Positions 1 to 6,742 of a stretch of 22,802 nt of DNA are shown here, in pieces; positions within the stretch are counted from its first letter, which is position 1, and every line of letters starts with the position of its first letter. The stretch comes from Arthrobacter sp. Lineage in GTDB: Bacteria > Actinomycetota > Actinomycetes > Actinomycetales > Micrococcaceae. The notes under the pieces were generated by a model. That model was not told the origin of the DNA, ran no database searches, and saw only the letters and a list, made by a program, of their open reading frames with translations. Both the position numbers and the translations under genes were made by a program. The DNA is taken from the NCBI GenBank assembly GCA_030146405.1, contig JASLBS010000005.1, positions 1 through 22,802 on the forward strand, written 5' to 3'.

Positions 1-235
1 GGCAGCCCACTGCCAAGTGACCGGAGCCGAGCCCGGCTTTGGACACAGCATTTCGCACTCGCACCGCCGCAACAAGCGCCGGTTCGACCCCAACATTCAG
101 AAGAAGCGCTACTACGTGCCTTCCCTGCGCCGCAACGTGACACTGCAGGTTTCCGCCCGCGGTATCAAGACGATCGACGTCCGTGGCATCGATGCTGTCG
201 TGGCATCCATCCTCGCGAGGGGAGTGAAGCTCTAA
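1..235 (+). CDS. rpmB: 50S ribosomal protein L28 (start codon cut by window edge)
   Basis: Large-subunit ribosomal protein bL28. Reading from base 2 gives AAHCQVTGAEPGFGHSISHS and continues to ILARGVKL before TAA. Base 1 is the final G of the start codon, so only two bases are missing and the full protein would be about 78 residues. The GxGxSISHSHRR block and the RFDPNIQKKRY block are classical L28 signatures. Only one cysteine is present (Cys5), so the paired CxxC zinc sites of the zinc-binding form are absent. This is the zinc-independent (C-minus) type. The stop shares its last A with the ATG of the next gene (TAATG), which points to translational coupling. Identification is secure; zinc independence is read from the missing cysteines. 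Confidence 0.95.
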   Translation, partial: AAHCQVTGAEPGFGHSISHSHRRNKRRFDPNIQKKRYYVPSLRRNVTLQVSARGIKTIDVRGIDAVVASILARGVKL

Positions 236-402
236 TGGCAAAGGACAAGGACGTACGTCCGATCATCAAGCTGAAGTCCACCGCTGGTACGGGCTACACC
301 TACGTGACGCGCAAGAACCGTCGTAACGATCCGGACCGCATGGTCCTGATGAAGTACGACCCCAAGATCCGCAAGCACGTCGAATTCCGAGAGGAGCGCT
401 AG
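235..402 (+). CDS. rpmG: 50S ribosomal protein L33, zinc-independent form
   Basis: A 55-residue bL33 starting MAKDKDVRPIIKLKSTAGTG and ending KHVEFREER. The TYVTRKNRRNDPDRMVLMKY stretch is the family core. There is no cysteine at all, so the two CxxC knuckles of the zinc-binding paralogue are missing; this is the C-minus form. The start overlaps the rpmB stop by one base and the stop is 2 nt before the rpsN ATG. The three genes therefore form one compact operon. In many actinobacteria such C-minus sets are repressed by Zur when zinc is sufficient; the promoter lies outside the window, so that regulation cannot be seen here. Confidence 0.95.
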   Translation: MAKDKDVRPIIKLKSTAGTGYTYVTRKNRRNDPDRMVLMKYDPKIRKHVEFREER

Positions 403-404
403 AC

Positions 405-710
405 ATGGCCAAGAAGTCAAAGATTGCTCGTAACGAGCAGCGCAAGGTCATCGTGGAGCGCTACGCGGCCAAGCGCCTCGAGCTCAAGAAGACCCTCGTC
501 GACGAGAACGCCACCGACGAAGCACGCGAAGCAGCACGCCTCGGCCTGCAGAAGCTTCCCCGCAACGCCTCGCCGGTGCGCCTGCGCAACCGCGACCAGA
601 TCGACGGGCGCCCCCGCGGTACCCTCCAGAAGTTCGGGATCTCGCGTGTCCGCTTCCGTGACATGGCACACCGGGGCGAGCTGCCCGGCGTGACGAAGTC
701 CAGCTGGTAG
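405..710 (+). CDS. rpsN: 30S ribosomal protein S14, zinc-independent long form
   Basis: A 101-residue uS14 of the long type. It runs from MAKKSKIARNEQRKVIVERY to the conserved C-terminus RFRDMAHRGELPGVTKSSW. The LPRNASPVRLRNRDQIDGRP segment is the standard core. The short zinc-binding form is about 61 residues with two CxxC motifs; this protein has neither, so it is the RpsN2/C-minus type. The ATG follows the rpmG stop by 2 nt, and the gene is the last of the operon before a strong hairpin. Together with the two preceding genes it makes a complete three-gene C-minus set; the rpsR (S18) paralogue that joins such operons in some actinobacteria is not downstream. Confidence 0.96.
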   Translation: MAKKSKIARNEQRKVIVERYAAKRLELKKTLVDENATDEAREAARLGLQKLPRNASPVRLRNRDQIDGRPRGTLQKFGISRVRFRDMAHRGELPGVTKSSW

Positions 711-763
711 CACGCTCGCGGGGCTGATCGCCTCGCAGGTGTTCTTCACCGCATCGGTCGGTG

Positions 764-806
764 AACGGAGAAGCCGGTAACCCTCGGGTTGCCGGCTTCT
801 CCGTTT
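764..806 (+). terminator. Hairpin terminator after rpsN
   Basis: A 14-bp perfect stem pairs 764-777 (AACGGAGAAGCCGG) with 792-805. It continues through a T-G wobble into a further 4 bp (779-782 with 787-790) closed by the tetraloop CTCG. Only three T residues end the hairpin, as is common in GC-rich actinobacteria. It separates the ribosomal operon from hupB. The rest of 711-981 holds no gene that I can see. A TAGGTT box at 908-913 is a possible -10 for hupB, but I see no convincing -35. Confidence 0.85.
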
Positions 807-968
807 CCGGGTGTCGGACGTCACCGACCGGGGGCCCGGCAGGCTCGAACAGGCCGTGTTTCAGGTGTAAAGGCCCGTCAACACGCGGGAGAGCCCGCCC
901 AAGCTGGTAGGTTTTCGATCAGAGGCTTTTCGAATACCGTGAGAAGCTCGATCCCAAGAGCAACGTCC

Positions 969-975
969 AGGAGGA
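969..975 (+). promoter_or_regulatory. Strong Shine-Dalgarno that fixes the TTG start of hupB
   Basis: AGGAGGA at 969-975 lies about 7 nt before the TTG at 982. No ATG or GTG of the same frame gives a better HU N-terminus, and the translation from the TTG starts exactly at the conserved HU start (MAKNRSELV). Confidence 0.85.
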
Positions 976-981
976 CCTAAA

Positions 982-1260
982 TTGGCTAAAAACCGTAGTG
1001 AACTTGTTGCCGAAGTAGCCACGAAGGCTGACACCAGCCAGGCTGCTGTGAACAGTGTCCTCGATGCACTGTTCGACGTCTTCGCCGAGTCCATCGCCAA
1101 GGATGAGAAAATCACCATCCCGGGGTGGCTCGCCGTCGAGCGCACCAGCCGCGCAGCGCGCACCGGCCGCAACCCCCAGACCGGTGAGACCATCCAGATC
1201 GCCGCAGGCCACAGCGTGAAGCTGACCGCCGGGTCGAAGCTCAAGGCTTCCGCCAAGTAG
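982..1260 (+). CDS. hupB: HU-family DNA-binding protein
   Basis: A 92-residue histone-like protein that binds and bends DNA as a dimer in the nucleoid. The N-terminal helices (MAKNRSELVAEVATKADTSQ, then AAVNSVLDALFDVFAESIAK) precede the beta-saddle and DNA-binding arm. The arm carries the usual basic GRNPQTGETIQI segment, followed by a C-terminal HSVKLTAGSKLKASAK helix. Length is that of a simple HU; it lacks the long Lys/Ala-rich tail of mycobacterial HupB. The start is TTG with a strong Shine-Dalgarno. The gene stands alone, between the terminator of the ribosomal operon and its own terminator. Base and codon use match the neighbours. Confidence 0.96.
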   Translation: MAKNRSELVAEVATKADTSQAAVNSVLDALFDVFAESIAKDEKITIPGWLAVERTSRAARTGRNPQTGETIQIAAGHSVKLTAGSKLKASAK

Positions 1261-1270
1261 TTTCTCCATC

Positions 1271-1303
1271 GAAGGACCGTTGCCCCTCCGGCAACGGTCC
1301 TTC
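1271..1303 (+). terminator. Hairpin terminator after hupB
   Basis: A perfect 14-bp stem, 1271-1284 (GAAGGACCGTTGCC) with 1290-1303, and a 5-nt loop (CCTCC), beginning 10 nt after the hupB stop. There is no long T tract, but stem strength and position fit an intrinsic terminator. Confidence 0.88.
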
Positions 1304-1355
1304 GTGGTTAAGGCGTCCAGGCCCTCCACGCCGGCTCCGGTGAATTCGCCCTATT

Positions 1356-1370
1356 TCTACTGCGGGTAGA
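1356..1370. promoter_or_regulatory. Short dyad just before the CopD-CtaG start codon
   Basis: TCTAC at 1356-1360 and GTAGA at 1366-1370 form an inverted repeat around TGCGG, 2 nt before the ATG at 1373. The right half contains GGGTA. Mycobacterial RicR and actinobacterial CsoR copper operators have TACCC/GGGTA-type half-sites, so a copper-responsive operator is an inference from both the gene and the motif; the left half (CTACTG) matches poorly. The TAGAGA at 1367-1372 could also be part of a -10 element. Confidence 0.3.
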
Positions 1371-1372
1371 GA

Positions 1373-3526
1373 ATGGTGTATGTGTCGACTACAGCGAAGC
1401 AACCGCGCGAGACGCTCGCCGGCGTCTCCAGTGATAGGGGCATTGCCACCGGCTGGTTGATCCTCGCCGGTGTTCTGGCCTTCGCTGCCCTCGTGGTGGC
1501 ACTGTTCTATTCCGGTGCCGCCGCCGCACGTCAACTCGGTGATCCCGGCGCCCTCACCCGGTGGGGGCTTCCGACCGCGAAAGCGCTGAACAACACGGCG
1601 GCTGCCGCGACCATCGGTGCCCTCGTCTTCGCGGTGGTCATGCTCCCGCGGAAGGTCGGTGCGCCGGGACGCAAGCCCAAGGAGAACGCGGCGGAACACC
1701 CCGCCTTCTCCCGCATACTGCTCCTCGCCGCGGTCTCCGCCGTTCTCTGGACCCTCGGGGCGCTCGGCGTCATGGTGTTCACCTACTCGGATGCCGCAGG
1801 CCTGCCACTGAGCACCGACCCCACCTACACCCAGGGGCTCGCGGCTTTCCTCACCGATTTCTCCACGGGGCGGGCCTGGCTGGTGACCTCGATCGTCTCC
1901 GCCGTCCTCGCCACGGTCCTGTTCGGTGTCCGCTCGCAGACCGGACTGGCGCTCACCCTCGTCCTGGCGCTCCTGAACCTGCTCCCCATGGCGCTGATCG
2001 GCCACTCGGCCAGCGGGGACGACCACAACGCGGCGGTCAATTCGATCGCCCTGCACCTCGTGGGGGTGTGCCTGTGGGTGGGCGGCATCATCGCCGTGGC
2101 CGTGGTGGGCGGGAAGCTCGGCGAGCAGGCGCTGCCGGTCCTCAAGCGCTTCTCGTCGCTCGCCGGATTCGCCTTCTTCCTGGTGGTCGGCTCGGGTGTG
2201 GTGAACGCGAGCCTGCGGATCACCGACCTCGCACAGCTCAGCTCCGAGTGGGGCCTGCTGGTCACCGTCAAGACCATCGCCACCCTGCTGCTGGGCGGTA
2301 TCGGCTGGATGCATCGCCAGTGGATCATCCCCCAGCTCGAAGCGTCCGGGGGCACCACGGAATCGAAGCTGTCCGCGCGCCGCGTGCTCTGGCAGCTGAT
2401 CACGGTCGAACTCCTGATCATGGGCGCCGTGTCCGGTATTGCCGCGGCCCTCGGGCGCACCGCACCGCCCCGTACCGAGGCCCTGCCGTCCGAGGCGAGC
2501 CCGGCGCGCATCCTCACGGGGTACGACCTCCCGCCCGAGCCCACCCTGGGACGTTGGATCAGTGAGTGGCGGCCGGACTGGCTGTGGATCACGGTGGCGC
2601 TGACGCTCGGCATCGCCTATGTGCTGGGCATGTGGAAACTGCGGCGCCGAGGTGATTCCTGGTCCGTGGTGAAGCTCGTGAGCTGGGTCGTCGGGCTGGT
2701 ACTGCTGACCTACTTCACCTCCGGTGCGCCGGCCGTCTACGGCATGGTGCTGTTCAGTGCCCACATGGTGGATCACATGGCGCTGACCATGGTGGTCCCG
2801 CTCTTCCTCGTCCTCGGCGCACCCGTGACACTCGCACTCAAGGCGCTCGGCGCCCGACGCGACGGTACACGGGGCCTGCGGGAGTGGATCCTCGTGATCG
2901 TGCACTCGTTTCCCTCGCGCATCATCACGCATCCGCTCTTCGCGGCCGGTAACTTCGTGGCCTCGATCATCCTGTTCTACTACTCACCCCTGTTCGGGTT
3001 CGCCCTGCGGGAACACGTGGGCCACGAGCTGATGATCACGCACTTCCTCATCACCGGCTACATCTTCGTCCTCTCGATGATCGGCTCGGACCCGGTGCCG
3101 TTCCGTGCGCCCTACCCCCTGCGGATCCTCCTCCTCTTCGCCACCATGGCGTTCCATGCGTTCTTCGGTGTGACACTGATGGGTTCCACCTCCCTGCTCG
3201 AAGCCTCCTGGTTCGGCAACATGGGCCGCGAATGGGGAGTCTCGGCGATCGAGGACCAGCAGGTGGGCGGGGCCGTGACCTGGGGCCTCGGCGAACTGCC
3301 CACCCTGATCCTGGCGATCGGTGTCGCCGTGACCTGGTCACGCTCCGACGCACGGGAGACGAAGCGGAAGGACCGCGCGGCGGATCGGAATAACGACGCC
3401 GACCTCACGGCTTACAACAGCATGTTCGCCAACCTCGCCGCGCGCGACACCGCGCCCCGCCGTTCGGGGCAGCAAGCGGCCGGGCGGACCACCTCAGCAG
3501 GAGATAGGGCAGGAGAAAGCGAATGA
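1373..3526 (+). CDS. CopD-CtaG fusion: copper transport and cytochrome c oxidase assembly membrane protein
   Basis: A 717-residue polytopic membrane protein joining two families. The N-terminal half is CopD-like: LPMALIGHSASGDDHNAAVN (about residues 204-223) is followed by ALHLVGVCLWVGG, with His211, His218 and His228 as likely metal-facing residues. The C-terminal half is CtaG (caa3 type): FSAHMVDHMALTMVVPL has His464 and His468, EHVGHELMITHFLITGY starts at Glu547, and AFHAFFG has His595. CopD proteins move copper across the membrane and CtaG helps build the copper centres of cytochrome oxidase, so a role in copper delivery to oxidase is inferred. The tail after about residue 665 is hydrophilic. 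The ATG lacks a good Shine-Dalgarno; GTG at 1382 is an alternative. The stop overlaps the next ATG (ATGA). Confidence 0.88.
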   Translation: MVYVSTTAKQPRETLAGVSSDRGIATGWLILAGVLAFAALVVALFYSGAAAARQLGDPGALTRWGLPTAKALNNTAAAATIGALVFAVVMLPRKVGAPGRKPKENAAEHPAFSRILLLAAVSAVLWTLGALGVMVFTYSDAAGLPLSTDPTYTQGLAAFLTDFSTGRAWLVTSIVSAVLATVLFGVRSQTGLALTLVLALLNLLPMALIGHSASGDDHNAAVNSIALHLVGVCLWVGGIIAVAVVGGKLGEQALPVLKRFSSLAGFAFFLVVGSGVVNASLRITDLAQLSSEWGLLVTVKTIATLLLGGIGWMHRQWIIPQLEASGGTTESKLSARRVLWQLITVELLIMGAVSGIAAALGRTAPPRTEALPSEASPARILTGYDLPPEPTLGRWISEWRPDWLWITVALTLGIAYVLGMWKLRRRGDSWSVVKLVSWVVGLVLLTYFTSGAPAVYGMVLFSAHMVDHMALTMVVPLFLVLGAPVTLALKALGARRDGTRGLREWILVIVHSFPSRIITHPLFAAGNFVASIILFYYSPLFGFALREHVGHELMITHFLITGYIFVLSMIGSDPVPFRAPYPLRILLLFATMAFHAFFGVTLMGSTSLLEASWFGNMGREWGVSAIEDQQVGGAVTWGLGELPTLILAIGVAVTWSRSDARETKRKDRAADRNNDADLTAYNSMFANLAARDTAPRRSGQQAAGRTTSAGDRAGESE

Positions 3527-5505
3527 CGGAGACAACTGTGCGCACCGGCTACCGCGTGCGCGGTTCGGAGCTCACCGGCCGTAATTGGCTCAACACCGGT
3601 GGGAAGCAGTTGTCCCTCGCGGACCTGCGCGGGAAGATCGTCATCCTCGACTTCTGGACGTTCTGCTGCATCAACTGCCTGCACGTCCTCGACGAGCTGC
3701 GTCCGCTCGAGGAGGAGTACTCGGACGTCCTCGTGACCGTGGGCGTCCATTCCCCGAAGTTCGAGCACGAGGCGGATCCGGTGGCGCTCGCCGCGGCCGT
3801 CGAGCGATACGACCTGCAGCACCCGGTACTCGATGACCCCGAGCTCACCACCTGGCAGGCCTACACGGCGCGCGCCTGGCCCACGCTCGTGGTCATCGAC
3901 CCCGAGGGGTACATCGTGGCCCACCTCTCCGGTGAGGGGCACGCCGCGGGACTGACGTCCCTCGTGGAGGAGCTCGTGGCCGAGCACGAGGCGAAGGGTA
4001 CGCTGCACCGCGGGAACGGACCCTACGTCCCTGCCGAGAGCACCGCAGGCGACCTCAAGTTCCCGGGCAAGGTGATCGCTCTGCCTGACAGCGGTACGTT
4101 CCTCGTCGGCGACACGGGCCACCACCGGCTGGTGGAGCTCGAGGCGGACCTCGTGACGGTGCGCCGCGTCATCGGATCGGGCACCAAGGGTTTCCGCGAC
4201 GGCGGTGCCGACCAGGCCGAGTTCAACGAACCGCAGGGCCTCACGCTGCTTCCCGCGGACGTGGCCGGGGAGGTCGGGTACGACGTCGTCGTCGCCGACT
4301 CCGTCAACCACCGTCTCCGCGGGGTGGACCTCGCCACGGGTGAGGTGTGCACGCTCGCCGGGAACGGGACGCAGCGACTGCTCGACGCCGGGAACCACAC
4401 CAAGACCGGCCTCCAGGAGAACTTCGCCGAGATCGGCGCCGACAGCGAGGCACCACGGCTCACCGAGACGCAGCTCGGTTCGGATGCACTGGACATCTCC
4501 CTGTCCTCCCCCTGGGACGTCCTGTACTCGTCCGTGCTGCAGCGGGTGGTGGTCGCGATGGCCGGGACGCACCAGATCTTCGGCTACGACCCACGGACCC
4601 ACTCCGTCGAGATCCTGGCCGGGACCGGCCTCGAGGGACTGCTGGACGGCGACGCGGACGCGGCGTGGTTCGCGCAGTCCTCTGGTCTCGCCGAGGACGC
4701 GAACGGGGCCCTCTGGATCGCCGATTCGGAGACCTCGGCGCTGCGCCGGCTGACCTTCATCGAGATCGAGGGACGGCGGGAGGCCCGGGTAGGGACCGCC
4801 GTCGGAACCGGCCTCTTCGACTTCGGGTTCCGTGACGGTGACGCCGGATCGGCGCGCCTGCAGCACCCCCTCGGAGTGGCGGCGCTGCCGGACGGGTCCC
4901 TCGCGATCGCCGACACCTACAACGGTGCGGTCCGCCGCTACGATCCGGCCACCCAGCAGGTGTCCACCCTGCTGCGAGGGCTCGCCGAACCCTCCGACGT
5001 CCTGGTGGACCTCACACCGGTGGCCGTGGGTGGGGACCCTCTGCTCATCGTGGTGGAGGCGAACCGGCACCAACTGGTGCGCGTCCCGCTGCCCAAGGAG
5101 GCACTCGCGGTGGATGAGGGCGCGTCGCAGACGCAGCGGCCCAAGACGCCGATGTCCGCCGGCCCGGTGGCCCTGACGATCCGCTTCACGGCCCCGACCG
5201 GCCAGAAGCTCGACGATCGCTGGGGTGATCCCACGCAGCTGAAGATCAGTGCGTCCCCCGAATCGCTCCTGGTGTCCGGGGGCGGGACATCCACCGGGCT
5301 CACGCGCGAGCTCGTGCTCTCCCCGGACGCCGGTGACGGTGTTCTGCACATCACGGCCCGGGCGGCGTCCTGCGACGGCGAGCCCGGCGGGGAGATCCCC
5401 GACCACGCGGCCTGCCATCTGTACCAGCAGGACTGGGGGATCCCGGTGTCCGTCGCCCCCGACGGGGATACCACCCTCACCCTCGACCTCCGCGGCCTCG
5501 ACTGA
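3523..5505 (+). CDS. Thioredoxin-like, NHL-repeat protein (NHLRC2-like)
   Basis: A 660-residue protein with an N-terminal thioredoxin/TlpA-like fold, an NHL beta-propeller, and a small C-terminal beta domain. The redox site is WTFCCINC, with Cys49-Ile-Asn-Cys52 as the CxxC pair plus an extra Cys48. The cis-proline is Pro120 in RAWPTLVVIDPEG. Repeated motifs such as GDTGHHRLVELE, VVADSVNHRLRGVD and IADTYNGAVRRYD mark the propeller, roughly residues 175-540. The same CCINC motif and domain order occur in animal NHLRC2. There is no signal peptide or membrane segment, so it looks cytoplasmic. The 4-nt ATGA overlap with the CopD-CtaG gene suggests a linked task, perhaps thiol control for copper or oxidase assembly, but that is inference. 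The substrate is unknown. Confidence 0.85.
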   Translation: MTETTVRTGYRVRGSELTGRNWLNTGGKQLSLADLRGKIVILDFWTFCCINCLHVLDELRPLEEEYSDVLVTVGVHSPKFEHEADPVALAAAVERYDLQHPVLDDPELTTWQAYTARAWPTLVVIDPEGYIVAHLSGEGHAAGLTSLVEELVAEHEAKGTLHRGNGPYVPAESTAGDLKFPGKVIALPDSGTFLVGDTGHHRLVELEADLVTVRRVIGSGTKGFRDGGADQAEFNEPQGLTLLPADVAGEVGYDVVVADSVNHRLRGVDLATGEVCTLAGNGTQRLLDAGNHTKTGLQENFAEIGADSEAPRLTETQLGSDALDISLSSPWDVLYSSVLQRVVVAMAGTHQIFGYDPRTHSVEILAGTGLEGLLDGDADAAWFAQSSGLAEDANGALWIADSETSALRRLTFIEIEGRREARVGTAVGTGLFDFGFRDGDAGSARLQHPLGVAALPDGSLAIADTYNGAVRRYDPATQQVSTLLRGLAEPSDVLVDLTPVAVGGDPLLIVVEANRHQLVRVPLPKEALAVDEGASQTQRPKTPMSAGPVALTIRFTAPTGQKLDDRWGDPTQLKISASPESLLVSGGGTSTGLTRELVLSPDAGDGVLHITARAASCDGEPGGEIPDHAACHLYQQDWGIPVSVAPDGDTTLTLDLRGLD

Positions 5506-5522
5506 GTACTCCCGCGTCCGGG

Positions 5523-5554
5523 CAGGTGAGGGCACCGGCCGGTGCCCTCACCTG
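5523..5554 (+). terminator. Perfect 32-nt palindrome acting as probable terminator
   Basis: CAGGTGAGGGCACC (5523-5536) pairs with 5541-5554 across the tetraloop GGCC, 17 nt after the NHL gene stop. Its position and strength fit a terminator; no T tract follows, only TT. Being fully symmetric it could also serve as a protein binding site. Confidence 0.75.
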
Positions 5555-5562
5555 TTCCAGCG

Positions 5563-5591
5563 CTGACCGGGCTGTGTCCCCGGAATAACCT
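5563..5591 (+). promoter_or_regulatory. Possible promoter of the SDR gene
   Basis: CTGACC (5563-5568) and TAACCT (5586-5591) are separated by 17 nt and resemble weak -35 and -10 boxes. Transcription would start near 5598, leaving a leader of about 20 nt before the ATG at 5617, where no Shine-Dalgarno is evident. This is weak evidence. Confidence 0.3.
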
Positions 5592-5616
5592 CGCCCCTGC
5601 CCCTCTTGTCGCCGGT

Positions 5617-6708
5617 ATGAGCATCGATCACGCAGAAACTGCACCTGGACGAAGGACCGCACTCGTGGTGGGGGCCACCGGTATCGCCGGTTCGGCACTC
5701 CTCGACACGCTGACGATGGAGGGGTGGCCGGTGCTGGCCCTCTCGCGGACGTCCGGTGCGGAGCGCGCGGGCGTGCGATGGTTGTCCGCGGATCTGACCT
5801 CGGTGGAGTCCCTGACCGCCGTCCTCGCCCAGGAGGACCCCACCCATGTGTTCTTCACCGCCTGGTCGCGCCGCGACACCGAGGAGGAGAACATCGAGGT
5901 GAACGCCGGTATGCTGCGCGATCTGCTCCTTGCCCTCAAGGGCAAGGATGTGGCCCATGTGGCCCTCATGACCGGGCTGAAGCACTACCTCGGTCCGTTC
6001 GAGGCCTATGCTGCCGGTGAGATGGCGGACACGCCGTTCCACGAGGAGGAACCGCGACTGCCCGTCCGGAACTTCTACTACGCGCAGGAGGACGAGCTCT
6101 TCGCCGCGGCGGCAGAGCAGGGGTTCACCTGGTCCGTGCACCGCGCGCACACCGTGATCGGTCACGCCGTGGGGAACGCCATGAACATCGGGCTCACCCT
6201 CGCCACCCAGGCCGCCCTCTGCCGGGAGACCGGTGAGCCGTTCGTCTTCCCCGGGTCGGAGACCCAGTGGAACGGACTGACGGACATGACCGACGCCGGA
6301 CTCCTCGCGGAGCACATGCTCTGGGCATCGGTGACCCCGGGGGCGGCCGACGAGGCGTTCAACATCGTCAACGGCGACGTCTTCCGGTGGCGTTGGATGT
6401 GGCCCAGGCTCGCCGCCTACTTCGGTCTGGAGTGGGAGGGCTACGAGCACGCCCCGCGGCCCCTCGAACAGGCGATGACCGGGCGCGAGGACCAGTGGCG
6501 AACCCTGGCGGAGCGCCACGGACTCGCCGAACCCCGGCTGGACCGGATGGCATCCTGGTGGCACACCGATGGCGATCTCGGCCGGGACATCGAGGTGGTC
6601 ACCGACATGGGGAAGAGCAGGGCTGCCGGATTCACGGGCTATCGGCGCACCCCGGAGGCCTTCACGGCCCTCTTCGACCGGTACCGTGCGGACAACCTGA
6701 TCCCGTGA
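5617..6708 (+). CDS. SDR-family reductase of the PRISE type (progesterone 5-beta-reductase/iridoid synthase-like)
   Basis: A 363-residue NAD(P)H-dependent oxidoreductase. The Rossmann glycine motif is VVGATGIAGSALL (Gly19, Gly22, Gly25). MTGLKHYLGPFE carries Lys122, and NFYYAQEDELF carries Tyr154/Tyr155; these match the GxKHYxGP and NFYYxxED motifs of the PRISE group, where Lys and Tyr act in 1,4-reduction of enones. The real substrate cannot be told from sequence, and bacterial members are commonly annotated only as SDR oxidoreductases. The start MSIDHAETAPGRRTALVVGA is preferred because it places the glycine motif about 20 residues in. The upstream ATG at 5542 would put the start inside the terminator palindrome. 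The gene stands alone and is convergent with the next. Confidence 0.82.
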   Translation: MSIDHAETAPGRRTALVVGATGIAGSALLDTLTMEGWPVLALSRTSGAERAGVRWLSADLTSVESLTAVLAQEDPTHVFFTAWSRRDTEEENIEVNAGMLRDLLLALKGKDVAHVALMTGLKHYLGPFEAYAAGEMADTPFHEEEPRLPVRNFYYAQEDELFAAAAEQGFTWSVHRAHTVIGHAVGNAMNIGLTLATQAALCRETGEPFVFPGSETQWNGLTDMTDAGLLAEHMLWASVTPGAADEAFNIVNGDVFRWRWMWPRLAAYFGLEWEGYEHAPRPLEQAMTGREDQWRTLAERHGLAEPRLDRMASWWHTDGDLGRDIEVVTDMGKSRAAGFTGYRRTPEAFTALFDRYRADNLIP

Positions 6709-6742
6709 CAGGGCCGCGTGCACCCCGCCGGGCCGTAGCGAG

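Noticed and set aside
1241..2932. Long minus-strand open frame (563 codons) opposite the CopD-CtaG gene
   Set aside because: It is rich in His/Arg/Gly/Glu with no domain, antisense to a clear membrane protein, and explained by high GC at third positions.
3412..5535. Minus-strand frame of 707 codons opposite the NHL gene
   Set aside because: Antisense shadow with no recognisable family; the plus strand carries Trx and NHL motifs.
5542..5616. Upstream ATG extension of the SDR gene
   Set aside because: It would begin inside the terminator palindrome and add 25 residues before a normal SDR N-terminus.
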